From: Exophiala sp. HKRS030
Taxonomy: Eukaryota; Ascomycota; Eurotiomycetes; Chaetothyriales; Herpotrichiellaceae
NCBI GenBank assembly: GCA_023897205.1
Contig: JAHWDD010000003.1
Span: forward strand, 3,103,665 to 3,167,664
Length of the DNA: 64,000 nt
Reading direction: 5' to 3'
Shown: positions 33,259 to 44,930 of the stretch, in pieces
Position numbering within the stretch: position 1 is the first letter of the stretch
Layout of the letters: each line of letters opens with the position of its first letter
Made by a program: the position numbers and the translations under genes
The notes under the pieces: generated by a model
Database searches by the model: none
Told to the model about the DNA's origin: nothing
What the model saw: the letters and a program-made list of their open reading frames with translations, nothing else

Positions 33259-34098
33259 TCAATGCTGTTGACCTCCATCGAAGTTGAAATACTTTTCCTG
33301 TTCCTCAGTGACGAAGTCCTTGACCGCAGCAATAACGTGAGGCTCTAGGACAGCTGCACCAGCATTCCCCATCTGACTCTGAGTGTTGCTGCGCGTCCGA
33401 TTCCGCGCCCGATGGACACGCGCTCTGTGTTCAGCCTCCCTGTCGCGTAAGCTCATGAGTTTCTTCTCGTAGACTTCCATGCACTTGAGCAGTGTCCCAT
33501 GCGTCTTCCACATTTCGTCGGAGGATTTCAAGTCGAAGATCTTCTTGCTGAGGTCGCGGGCTTTAGCGATCAGCGGCTGGGTTGTGGTGGTTGTGATTTC
33601 GCGGAATTGTTCCAATGTGAGGGCTGGGAAGGAGGAGATCTTGGCGTGGAGGTCGAAGTTCTTGGGGAGATGCTGCTGGAAGTGGGCGAGTAGTTTCTTG
33701 TCGTCTTGGGTGATGTATAGCGCTTCGGTCATCTTGTTGTGGATTTGAGATGCAGTTAGCTCTGCTACAGCCATCAGCCATCGGCCATGAAGCTGAAGGA
33801 AGTCCTTGTAGAATGCCATGAGCTTCTTGCCGCTGTCTGAGGTGAGGAACCAGCATCGCATGGCGCTGAGGGCAGGGCGGATGTTTTCATATTGAAACTT
33901 GGGACCTGGTTCTTGGGAGATGAGGTGGGAAACGAAGTCGTCGTTTTTCAAAAGGTCGTCGATGGGAATGGGCGCGTTCGTTTCGAGGAATTGGGTCAAT
34001 GATTCTGGCTTGCCCTCATATAGAAGGGTGAACGATGGCTGGAGAATGACACTGGGCTTTGATGTTCTCAATGGGAGCGTGAATTCAAGCTGAGGCAT
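33259..34098 (-). CDS. Hypothetical protein, 279 aa, helical
   Basis: A single-exon gene read from the ATG at 34098. The composition is that of a globular, mostly helical protein (FYKDFLQLHGRWLMAVAEL; KLLAHFQQHLPKNFDLHAK). Residues 205-240 are charged and probably coiled coil (LLKCMEVYEKKLMSLRDRE), followed by an Arg-rich patch (HRARVHRARNRTRSN) that could be a nuclear localisation or RNA-binding element. No signal peptide or membrane segment is seen. I do not recognise the family. Codon-like composition and length argue that it is a real gene. Confidence 0.7.
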   Translation of the reverse strand: MPQLEFTLPLRTSKPSVILQPSFTLLYEGKPESLTQFLETNAPIPIDDLLKNDDFVSHLISQEPGPKFQYENIRPALSAMRCWFLTSDSGKKLMAFYKDFLQLHGRWLMAVAELTASQIHNKMTEALYITQDDKKLLAHFQQHLPKNFDLHAKISSFPALTLEQFREITTTTTQPLIAKARDLSKKIFDLKSSDEMWKTHGTLLKCMEVYEKKLMSLRDREAEHRARVHRARNRTRSNTQSQMGNAGAAVLEPHVIAAVKDFVTEEQEKYFNFDGGQQH

Positions 34099-35359
34099 TT
34101 TGAGTATAGTTGTAAGGACGAATGGAGCAACAATATGTTCTCGGCGACAATAGATGAATCACAGCTCAATCATCAAAAGGATAGAGACAATTATTGAATA
34201 ATGGTTCAGGCTTAGATCCCGGAAAGTCCTGCACGAGACGCAGGATAACGAAAAGCATCTGCCACGGTCAATGAGGCTGTTCAGCCGCATCAACAACCAA
34301 AAACTTCACCATTAATGAAGAGATTCAAGGAGGCTGGGAATCACATTCATTCCAGTTCACGGATTCTTTCCTCTCCCACGACCTTGACTCTTTGCTGAAC
34401 GTGCTTTGTGCCCTGAGTTAGCAGCCGCGAGATTCACGATGTGCTGGGAAGTTCCGACAATGATGTTCATCATGTCGACATGTCGACGTGCTTGTGAGGA
34501 TCCGACATTCATAATCAGACACCGGGCAGATCCTTAGAAATGCTGGCACACGTAGGAATGACAGGCAAGATCCATTTCAGACCTACCGAACCAAGTACTT
34601 CACTTGATAGTTAGACTCTCGCCGTTTTTGTCCTCACCTTCACAGTCACCTGATCTGAGGCTGGTGTTCAGTGAAGTGATATCAGCCTTCAAGATTTTCA
34701 ATTCGAGTCTTTGTAAGTGTTCAATCAATTAACGTTAACACAGATTGTAGACCCACTCTTTTGAGGTCCTCAAAATGTTCAAGACATGATCCTGGACCAA
34801 ATGGGGAAACGAGATTTGGTGATAAGCTGACCAAGCAGATTCTAGCTGATGATTTGAACTCGAGTTTGCACAATATGCGACGCACAATTATGACAGTTGA
34901 AGTGAGGACTTCGAACTTTTTAGATGAACAAAAGGATGCCCATCGTTTTGTGCTTGACTTTGCATTGACTGTGCAACTCTTTCGGAGACAGAGCATCGTC
35001 GAAAGTGTAGTTGCAGTGACGGGAAATTCAATGGAGAAAAGCTCCTGCTTGGCGCCGTCACCTCATTCTGGTCCGCAGTTGCGCAGTGGAGTGGGCAACT
35101 ATTTATTACTTCATGTGCAGCACCCAGTTATTCATCTGTCAACTTGGAAGTCCGCCATTTGAGCAACAACTCGTTCCTACTTCTGCGAGGTGTCTTGAGA
35201 GAGTTCGAAAGGTTATTTCTGCATTGTTGGAAGTATCTGCTAATCTGCCGATACCAGTCTGCTCTCACGACATCGAGCTACTCATCCCTCCAGATGTGAC
35301 ACTCTCCTTAGAGCCTGTTCCAGGACTTGTGATACTCAAAGCGCCCAAGTTTTGTCCAC
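34099..35359. other. Intergenic region with plus-strand coding-looking fragments
   Basis: Between two minus-strand genes. On the plus strand, 34562-34712 is open without ATG and has an F-box-like start (RSISDLPNQVLHLIVRL). A donor-like GTAAGT follows at 34713, and 34744-35160 is open with protein-like sequence (LADDLNSSLHNMRRTIM; AHRFVLDFALTVQLFRR), then 35086-35385 in another frame. The implied intron of 31 nt is too short for this organism. It may be a decayed F-box gene; no intact model can be supported. Confidence 0.35.
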
Positions 35360-36674
35360 CTAATCGAAAACAATTGCTGCCTTGATGGCGGTCTTATTCT
35401 TCATGGCTTCGAGGCATTCCTTCCATTCCTCCAACTTGAACGTCTTGTTCACGATACCGTTAACCTTGACCTTGCCCTTGTCTGTGTTCCGATACGATTA
35501 GTCACTATTCCAAAGTCAAGAGATGGGGCTTGAAAAGGACATACCAAGATAATCAATGGCTGCAGGGAACTTGTAGGTCTCGCTGAAAGATCCGAGGATA
35601 GTGATTTCGTCACCAAAGATCTTGGAAGGTGGCCATGAAACACGATCCTTGTTGGCATAAACACCATAGACAACAAGCTTACCGCCTCTGCGAACATAGT
35701 TGATCGAGTCTTCCAAGATCTTGACACTTCCAGTGGCTTCGACAACAATATCGAATCCATAGGGGTTGTCTGCCTTGATCTTTTCGAACTGTGCAGCAGG
35801 GTCCTTACGAGACAGAGCGACATACTCATCAGCTGCGTCAAGAGACTTGGCAAGGTCCATCTTCAAACCCTCTGGAGCTGCAACGACAACGTGACACCCG
35901 CCGTTTTGACGAAGCATCTGCGTCAAGACCAAACCGGTAGGTCCCGCGCCGAACATGAGAACGCTGGAACCCATCTTGGGATTGATCTTGTCAAGACCGT
36001 GAGCGGCGCAGGAAGCAGGCTCGAGGAGTGTGGCATCGACATCGGAGAGATTCTTGATGGGGAAAACTCTCTTCGCTGGGTAAGCACAGTATTCGGCGAA
36101 ACCTCCATCCATGGTAACACCGTGGGCTTGGAAATCCTCACAGAGAAGTTCCTCGCCACGACGGCAGTAGAAGCATTCACCGCAGAGTTCCGAATTGTCG
36201 GCAACGACTCTGTCACCAACACTGAAACCCTTGACCTTTGGACCGAGAGCGGCGATAACACCGACGGTTTCATGACCAGGAATCAATGGGAACTGGTACA
36301 TCACGTCAGAGTGATTTTCTTGACTGGGACACTATGGACCTGGTCCTACCTTGGCCAAGAATTCACCCTCGTGAATGTGCAAGTCAGTACCACAGACACC
36401 GCAAGCCTTGACTTTGAGCTGTTTCACCCTTGTTAGCCCCCTTTTGATCTCGATGTTCAAGGTAAGCGTACCAGGATATCATTTTCACGCAGCTTAGGCA
36501 ATGGGACTTCGACGACGCTGAATTCCTCTGGCTTGGAATATTCTACACAGGTATGGTTAGCAGAGTGTCAAAATTGGTTGTCGTTGCTCAGCATCCAAAG
36601 CTGGAGGGTCAACAATCAGGGAAGTGGGGGTACGTACGCAGCGCCTTCATCTTGGTGGGGAGTTCGGAACCCAT
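35360..36674 (-). CDS. Zinc-dependent medium-chain dehydrogenase, D-arabinitol dehydrogenase-like
   Basis: Five exons: 36674-36638, 36542-36472, 36418-36350, 36292-35545 and 35481-35360. All introns are 53-95 nt with GT-AG ends, and the joined frame gives 348 aa. The catalytic zinc site ([24 protein letters not shown]) and the structural zinc lobe with four Cys ([15 protein letters not shown]) are complete. The Rossmann motif is [16 protein letters not shown]. The C-terminus ([19 protein letters not shown]) is typical of the group. The closest known family I can name is fungal NAD(P)-dependent D-arabinitol/polyol dehydrogenase, which interconverts D-arabinitol with a ketopentose. Assignment to that exact substrate is inference. 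It is cytosolic; no targeting signal is visible. Confidence 0.9.
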
Positions 36675-39259
36675 ATTGACGGATGTTGATGTGTGAAAGG
36701 GAGAGATTGAAGTGGAGAAAGATTTGGTAAATGGACAAGAATGTGGTGAAGTTTTGCAATCGAGAGAACAGCAGTACAGTTTGAAGCTTGCAAAGTGGCA
36801 GAATATATTCCCTACGCAGACACAAAGAGGAAATATGTTGAGGGGTTATCGAGCAAGGTGGAAAGCAGCTAAGCTCTCCGAACTGTCCACTTGCTTCTTG
36901 CTTGGGATTGGTAGTGGGATGTGCGAATGGAGACTTTTGGTAGCGTGGGCAGCAGCACCCGAGTGAGTGCGGGGCGGCGAGGGCTGGTGGTTGACGAAGA
37001 CGGAGATGGAGATGGAGACAAAAGACACAGACACAGACGCAGATGGTAGTTGGTGACGGTGATGGTGGTGGGTGGTGGGTGGTGGGTGGTGGTGGTATTC
37101 CTACTCCTATTCCTCTCGCTCCTGCTTCTTGCTCTTGATCTTGTTGTCGCTCTTGCTCCTGCTAAGCTCTTGCCAATTAACCAACGCTACCTACACTTCA
37201 CATTCGTTCTTGCCTGATTGCATCCAGACATGCTTCTTTCCCAAAAGAAACAGGATGCTGGCAATTCTCTTTTTTTTTCTTTCTCGTCACGAGGAGCAAG
37301 ATACTAATCTCCAGATAAATGCCTAGGTACTTTCATGATTGCTTCTGACCGCCTTTGTCAGATGTCATCCTACCAGAAAACCCTCAGTAGCTTATGATAT
37401 GGCCTGACCGCGCCCGCGAGAAACTTTTCTCTGTGGGCGCCTCCATCTTCATCGGAACCACCGATATTGCTCCGATCGTTCTCGTGATTCCATCCGACTT
37501 TCCCTTGGCTACCTACTCCGTAGACAGCTACTTACACATGAGATCCCCTACCTTCTAAAGGCTGTACAGTACCTCCCGCGGGACCACCTACCGAGGAACA
37601 CCAACTGACTAGTTAGCCTATCTCAATCTCATCGATCTCATTCCGATTCGTACCTGACCCACCCAGCCTACCGACTAAGACCTGTGGGAATAACTCGAGT
37701 CTCGATTCCCATTCCTCGCTAACCGTGGCTAATCAACCAGCTCACCGCTGCGACTGGCTCGGTTGTTCATGATCGCTCCCTCTAGACTCTGGAATTTGTC
37801 CCATACCAGCAGAGCAAATTCTAGGTAGCACTACCCTCGTGGCTTGCATCGAGATTCAAGGACTGAAGTGATTGAATGTTTCCTTCTGGCATGCATACTC
37901 TTTATCTACGGATCTTCGATGTGTAGTCGCCCGGAAAAGTGGAAGAAGTCCCAAAATATTATTATTACTATCAATATCCATATCGTCGCATCTCGCACAC
38001 ATTTCTACTCCGCGGAATCCCCGAAAGAGGACACCCGGAGATCAAGATCAAGATCAAGATCTTCAGCTCGTTATCAGCAACAACCCCAAGCCCGCTCGCC
38101 CGCCCCGCTCTAGTTTCCGTCTATACGGAGAAGACAACGAGTCTTGACCATTCTATGTCCCTGTTTTCGATCCTCTCAAGCCTACACATTCTTCGCGACA
38201 AACTGACTATGATTAAATATCTATAGCATCGAACCAGAATCTGGCGGAAGCAAACCACGATAAGCACCAGAACCCAACTCCGTAGTAGACATCAGACCTC
38301 GCCTCAGTCAGAACAAGTAAACTCCTTAAGCACCCAAGTCGATCCTGTACCTATCACTCTTCCTCCCTCCGCACACATCCTCCATACCTACCTAGGTAGG
38401 TATTATAGTATCCTCCATATATCACAAAATCTTCCTAGTCCTGGTAGCCGGTATCCCGTATCCTGAGTCCCGATCCGAGCCGCATCATCATTTTGCCGCC
38501 GGCCGGCGCGCCGCTGTCCTTGGACTCCTTGACTCCTTGCCTCCTTGTCTCCCAGGCTCGATGTCTCAGAATCCAGAAACCGACCGCGCCGCCGGTATCC
38601 ATGGATGAATATCAACTATCTAGGTAAGGTACCTGTACATAGGTAGCCTCGTCGCCATCCGGACCCTCGGCCTATAATTATTGTCTGCGTGCAGCCCTAA
38701 CTAACTTAGTTAACTAAATAGTTCATTCGTGTGGTCAGCAGTTACTCACGTCGGATGGACGCTTGATAGACTTGTTGTGAGAGACTCGTCCAGATGACTT
38801 GCTCGCCACTGGCTATGTAGGGAGGTACGGAGGAGCTCGGGATTGGTTCTACTTTGTGGCACTTATGATCAATGGCAGATGCACTCCTAATGTATTCGCC
38901 GTATATTCACCGAATCTCAAAAAGCCGTGGCAAACTTGTCCCAGAAAAACGACGGTCCATGGTCCTTTTCATGCTATACCAAAAGTGTATGTCAACGGTG
39001 GCATTCTACGACTAAACGAACGCTCATATGCACATTTATCCCAAAGTCCAATTTTTCTCAAACGCCAATTCTTCCGACATCATTCGTGGGCTCTTCTTGT
39101 CGTACTGATGATGATACAAGCCATTCTTAAGCCATTCTTCTGCCCTCAAGGCATGCTGATGCTCATTCTGCTCCGGGCAGAATATTCCTCGACTATTGTG
39201 CACCAACGCCTATCCTTTGTTGAATACAAAATGTGACACCATCCCTTGAGGATTGTTTG
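36675..39259. other. Gene-free 2.6 kb with microsatellites and a palindrome
   Basis: No gene was recognised. It contains GGT/GGTGGG repeats at about 37055-37095, CTCCTG/CTCTTG-type pyrimidine repeats at 37101-37160, a GATCAA repeat at about 38040-38062, one TACTCCGTA at 37514-37522 and a perfect 20-bp palindrome at 38384-38403. The left end is the promoter of the dehydrogenase; the right end is the 3' flank of HUL4. Confidence 0.6.
38384..38403. repeat. Perfect 20-bp palindrome
   Basis: The sequence ATACCTACCTAGGTAGGTAT reads the same on both strands without a spacer. It is intergenic. The word TAGGTA/TACCTA recurs in several other non-coding stretches of this window, so this may be a chance junction of that common word. 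Confidence 0.85.
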
Positions 39260-42200
39260 TCACTTCAGTCCAAATCCCTCACTCTCGGTCACTGCCGTCC
39301 AGAGTTTTTGTTCCAACTTTTCACGACTTCCATATCGATACAATGCAATACTATTGAAACACGTCCGGGCAATAGGGAATCGTTCAACCGGCTGCCATAT
39401 AGGTCGCCCATAACTATCAAGTTCGGGCTTTTCTCGTAGTAGTTGTACTCGGATCACCAGGTTCGTTGCACCCATGGCTGGAATGCGGTCACTGCCAGTG
39501 ATAAAACTCAGGATTTTACGTTGATCGATTGGTGATACTCGACTGAAGAAATCCCAAAACCATATCACTTGTGGTTGTTTCTCCGGAGCTCCATCTTCTT
39601 TGGGCCATCCTTCGTACGTAGCAACGGCTCGTAGGCTCGCCACATCAAGGTGTTCATCGGAACCACGGACAAGAAGTTCGATTTCCTCCGGCCGGAAGAG
39701 GGAGAGAGCGTTTCCACCACACACTGTGAAGAAACCACGCTTAAAAGGTTCGTATTGGCGGGCCACGGCTGTGTCGAGAAGATAATGAACATATAAGTCA
39801 ACAAAGTCTTTCCTGTTTGAATTCGTAACCGGCCTTTTGTCGCCACCAGAACACAGAGGCACCTGGAAAACTTCACCATATCGATCCATCTCCGCCACGA
39901 AATCTCGACAAAAAGTCTCTTGCACGTCGCCTTCAAAATCGAGTAACTGACGAAGACCTCGTGCTAGTGCAGGGCGTAACTCGGCAAGGTCTTCCAATGT
40001 ATACCCATGGCCGACTTTAGGGGTTGACATCAATTTGTCACCAGATGAGGGCGCAGACGCAAGCATCTTCTTGAAGACGAAAGGAGGGAAGGCAACATCT
40101 AGGATAGTTGAGTTGTAGATGGCCAGCCCCAAAAGTACGCCGACCAAGAAGAATTGCTCGGACGATTCAAAGCAAAAAGGGTTGAAATAGCAATACTGTG
40201 AGTCATCATCATAAACAAACAATCCGTGGAACGGATCGAAGATTTCTCTCACAAGAAGCAGAAACCACTCTTTGCGGAGACCGCCAGCGTCGATGCCTTC
40301 TTCACCTTGGAAGTCGATTCGTAGTCCTTTTTTCAAGTCGTTTCCTCCAGAGCCCACTGCTTCGCTAACACTGCGGAGACTATCTTCGACGAGACAATCC
40401 CGTCGCACCTTGAGTACCAGGTACTGACTTACAGCTTTTCTACTGAGGATAGCATCAAAGAATGCCTCCCGAGCCTTGACTTCCATTTGTCTCCGGGCAT
40501 CAAATTCAAGGATGTGGATTTTCGCATATATGCTGAGGAAGAAGGGGTATTGACAGAAGGTGAATTTCGTTTTCGTTGTTTCCCATGTCTCAAAGTCGGT
40601 TGCAAGCTCTGCATAATCCAACATAGTGTTGTAAAAGTTACTGATCGGCACGATTTGACCATGAGGATGCGATTGTTTTGCATGAAGACTAGGACTATTG
40701 TGCCGTTGGTCGTGTGTCGTTGTAGCGTCCTTTCTTCGAGCTGCAGGCCCGACATTTGCTTGGAAGAGCAATGCCATAACCCGTGCAGCAACCCTTATTT
40801 GCCAATCTTCGCTGTAGGCTGACAACTTTGGCTGACCTTCTGCATTACTGGTCGAGTTGGAGGATTTTCTCCCTCCAATTGCAGCATGGAATTGAGAAGC
40901 ATGACGAACATTTGTGTCCGAAAAGCTCGGCACCAGACCTTCTGTTGGATTAATCAACTGTGGTGCAGGTCGCCTTTGTTGGCGCGATAGCCTATATGTA
41001 ACGAAGGTCCCGATCATTTCAACGGTGCGTTGGAATTGTGCATCAGGATATCGCGAGAACCACAAAACCAAATATTGGTGGATTTCGTTCGAAAGATTAG
41101 CTATCAAGCCAAGAATGCGTTTGATGACTCCAGAATGATGACCCAGGCTTCCGGGCCTCCTGCCGGACGCTTGAAAGCGTTTTGAGGGCGAACCTCGATG
41201 TCGCTCGTCCGAACCTCGAATTGACAGTGGATTTGTGTTGGGTACGTTGGCACTCAAAGGCTTTCCGCCTTCAAGTCTCTGAGGCGTCAGAAGTGGGTTC
41301 GCTAACAGAATGAGCAGAAACCGGCAATCCTCCACGTGCTTGAGTGGCTGTCTTGGTCTCTTTAATAGATTCTCGGTGATCTTGAGCAGGCTTCTCTGCA
41401 AATGAAGTCGAGATTCTACAATGTCGTGCATCATGGTTTCCTTCGAAGCTGACCGCCAAAGATGCCGTTCTGCGGGATCTATCATCTGCTCTCCCATACG
41501 TTCCCACTTTTGATCCCATGTGTCGCCAGCATAGATTAGCGTGCGATACCATTCGGCAACCTCAGACCAATTCATTCTCGAGTGTCGCATATTGTAAATA
41601 CGAGTTCTGTCTGGAGAGCGATCACGCTGTTGATGGCTTTCTTTGCCTGATGTCGTCTGGCGACCCTTGGGGGCACCTAACCACCATGAACCATTCTCAG
41701 CAACGTCACCTAGTAGCAGAGTCTTTGCATCGAGCTCAGACAAAAACACATCAGATTCAAAGCCCGGAGGTATGGTGGACTCATTTCCTTGGCGCTTTGG
41801 TTGCGTATTCGAGTTGGATCTTATTTTCGTATCTGGGAATGGTCGCGCTAGAAGGAAGGAATTGTTCAGGTTGGCACATCCGACGAATGATTCGGAAAGG
41901 TAATCTTCCACAGGCCGAAAGATGTCTGCAAGGGGGCCACTTCGTCCATGGCTATTGGTGGCATGCCGTGAAGGCTCACCTGAGTGTCGAGGTCGTCCTC
42001 GTGGCGGTTGCGTCGGTAGTGAAGTGGAAAATGGATCTGACGGGTGGTTGTTCAAGACCTGTCGATCGACTGCGCTTGACTGGTGCATTGGTGTCAAAGT
42101 AGACTCAGAAGGGCTTCGTGCCTTCATCGCTGGTCTTGAGGGCGATTGGGATGGCGAATTCTGGTCATCTTGGGCCGCGTCGAACAATAAACCTTCGGGA

Positions 42201-42927
42201 GGGCTGCCGTCGATGAGAAAGGATTCCTCCATCGGCGAGTAAGTCTCAACACCAAGGGAGCCGGTAGGTTCGGGGTCATGATGCAGAAGAGATTCCAGAT
42301 ATTGTCGTATACATCTGTCAATCAGGCTACGAGTTCTTTCCAACGTGATCGGAATGCTCCTGTAAGGGAATGGGTGACCGCTTGACGTCCCGGGGACCTC
42401 ATCTGCGCGAGCACCCTTGTATTCCAGATCATTGATTGTGAGGCAGGTAGTACATCGAAACACTTTGAGTCCTTGCGGCCAACGAACAGTAGAGTCGCAG
42501 GTCATGCATTTTCCAGTAACGGGTTGTCGATCACCTCGTTGGTTGAGATTCTCGGTCTGTGGGTTCTTAGCCTTGTTATCCTCTGTTTGTCCATCTCGAA
42601 GCCCAGGCAAGCCTGCACCTTGCTCTCCCTTGAGGTGATGTTTTCTTTCAGATCTCTTAGAACTAAACAAAGAAGGAAATGGATGACTGAAGGACCGATT
42701 GTGACTGTGTTTGCTTGGACCGGGATCTGACGTCTCGGGAAAGGGTTTCCGCCTTAGGGTAGGGATCTCGTAGGGTTCAGTCGCAGAGAGCGGCGGTGGA
42801 GGGGAAGGGGTCTATTCAGATCCGCGGGGGATATTCGTTCGCGAGAATCAGATCTGAGATTCGGTAGCGACGGAGGGACAGGGCGGGCAGTAGTCTTGTT
42901 GCGGGAAGATGGAGTAGTCGGGGCCAT
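39260..42927 (-). CDS. hul4: HUL4-type HECT E3 ubiquitin ligase, apparent one-base slip near the N-terminus
   Basis: The frame is open from 42811 to the stop at 39260 (1183 codons) but without ATG at its beginning. Adding one base in the C run at 42807-42810 (minus strand) joins it to the ATG at 42927 (MAPTTPSSRNKTT...), giving 1222 aa. An N-terminal Cys4 zinc-ribbon-like motif is at about residues 138-162 (GKCMTCDSTVRWP; FRCTTCLTIND), characteristic of the fungal Hul4 branch. A long Ser/Pro/Arg-rich region follows. The HECT domain occupies about residues 870-1222 (GIDAGGLRKEWFLLLVREIF; YFNPFCFESSEQFFLVG) with the catalytic Cys at about 1190 in ARTCFNSIALYRY. It ligates ubiquitin onto substrates; targets are unknown. 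Confidence 0.93.
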
Positions 42928-44930
42928 TGATGCAGCAATAAGCGTCGAAAGTGGTGAAGCGCCGTTGCTCGATAGACTCGACGAAGCAGAAAGTTGTACA
43001 TAAGACTCGGATGAACCTTTGTATGGCTAGCGACCGATCGTTGGGTAATATCTCCTAGAGGGTCGCAAGGTAATGTGTAACCATGTACGAGGAGAAATGA
43101 AGATGAAGTGCTTGGTCTCTTGATGGTGGTACAATCAATCTCCTGGAATGGTATCGCTACAATTGTGGTGAAAATGACTTTGCATGGTGCCCATCACAGA
43201 CGCCGACGATGCCGTTGGTAGCGAACGAGGCAAGGCCAAATGGATGAAACGCCAGTAAGCTCATCAGATTGATCAAGTCGATTCAATTGAGACCAGTCTT
43301 TTGTGTTTGGGTCACAATGAACAGGTGGAAATGGCAAGTGGGTTCGAGTGAACCATCACTCAGCCTGCCAAATGTCTTACGTAGCGACAACGGGTGGATG
43401 CCAGATGGACAGTGGAACGACAACGGGATGGCCAGGATACGCGGATGGCCTACAGCAGATGGACAGATGCGGATGGTGGATGGTGGATGGTGGATGGGAT
43501 GAATGTTTTGTTGCTTTGTTAGACTGCTCCTGGGACGGCATGAATCATGAGTGGTTGATGGGTGGAGTTCAAAGACACGCCAAGGCTGGAGATTTAAGCA
43601 CCTGCGGCAAGGCTAAGTGGCACGGCAGGGGTACCAACGGCAGGCACTGAGCACCTGAGACAAGCCTGGAGGTTGGTTCCTGGGCAAGTAGTAAGTTAGT
43701 TAAATACCTGGCTCGCTGGGCAGGGCTAAGTTGCCTAACAAAGCCGAGGCGTAGGGTTTCAGGCACCCCGGACTTCCTCAATCGATGAGAACCAGAAGGT
43801 CTCGACATGAGATGACTTATGGGCCATGGCTCTGGCTGTGAATGTGAACTACTTAAAACTTATAAGGGGAATTAGGGCTCAGAGATGATTGGAGGCATTA
43901 TTGGTAGCTGGGATGGTTAATTCTTTAAATGTCCTAGCGACCTTGTTAGCAGGCTGTAGCTAACCACCTTAGGTACATAGCTAGATGCCCGTTTGTATTT
44001 TGGTCAGTAGTCGGGTGCTTGATCGAGTGATCGGTCCTGTTTCCCCATGTTGCCTGGTGATGAGGATGGCTGTTGCCCGCCAAAACAATACCTGGAGCAT
44101 CTCCGTGAGTCCATCTTTACGCCCGAGGAGCCCCTAACTACTTAGGTACATAGATAGGTGGCTAGGGACTTAGCACGATTCAGTGACTGACTAGCTACTA
44201 AGTAGGTGCCAAGGTAGCTCTTGAGATTTGCCTAGGTAGGTAGGTGCCTGAAGCCATAGCTACTCGCTTTAAACGCTAAGAACCGGTATCGAATCCATCA
44301 ACCTGATTAAGGGTGAGTACGGAGGACTATCAAAATCATTAGACGAAAGGTATATCTGTCGGATGCTCCGGGCTCCCTAGCCTGTGGAAGACCCCATCTG
44401 AGAGCCGCTCCTTTGTTAAAGTGGCTACCTGGCGATCAAGGATGGCTTGGCTGAGAGTCAATACGGTAATAGTGCTGCCGTTGATGGTTGCATGCAGCTA
44501 TGTCGATTGTTCATCTAGTACTCTGTACATTTCGTTGTTGTGCAGATCTTCGGCTAATAACATAATTCTTCCTTCAATATCCACAAACACTTTATCTGTC
44601 GTCCACGAATAGCTGAAACCCTGGACATTCTATTTCGGGATCTCGCCAAAGACCCTGGGACTATCCACTTGTCCCCACTGCTATCAACATGCTGCAAGGA
44701 TATGAAACACGCAGAAGCACTAATCACTAAAGATACCAAGTCAGAGGCTCTTGAGTCTTGACTCTTCATGCACTCGGGATTGCAAGGAGTGAGGGAGAGA
44801 AATGTCGTCGTTGACTACTTCCACATCACGTTAGAACCGTGAGCGACGAGGCTGACGTTGATCACGTGACATCGGAACACGGTGTGATGCTCTCTGACAG
44901 TGCAACTGCTCCTATGCACGGCAAATGTGT
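42928..44930. other. Intergenic 2 kb rich in TAGGTA words and a short minisatellite
   Basis: No gene was recognised. A GATGGTGGATGGTGGATGG-type repeat lies at about 43471-43500. TAGGTA/TACCTA words cluster at about 43970-44250, including CCTAGGTAGGTAGGTGCC at 44231-44248. Confidence 0.5.
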
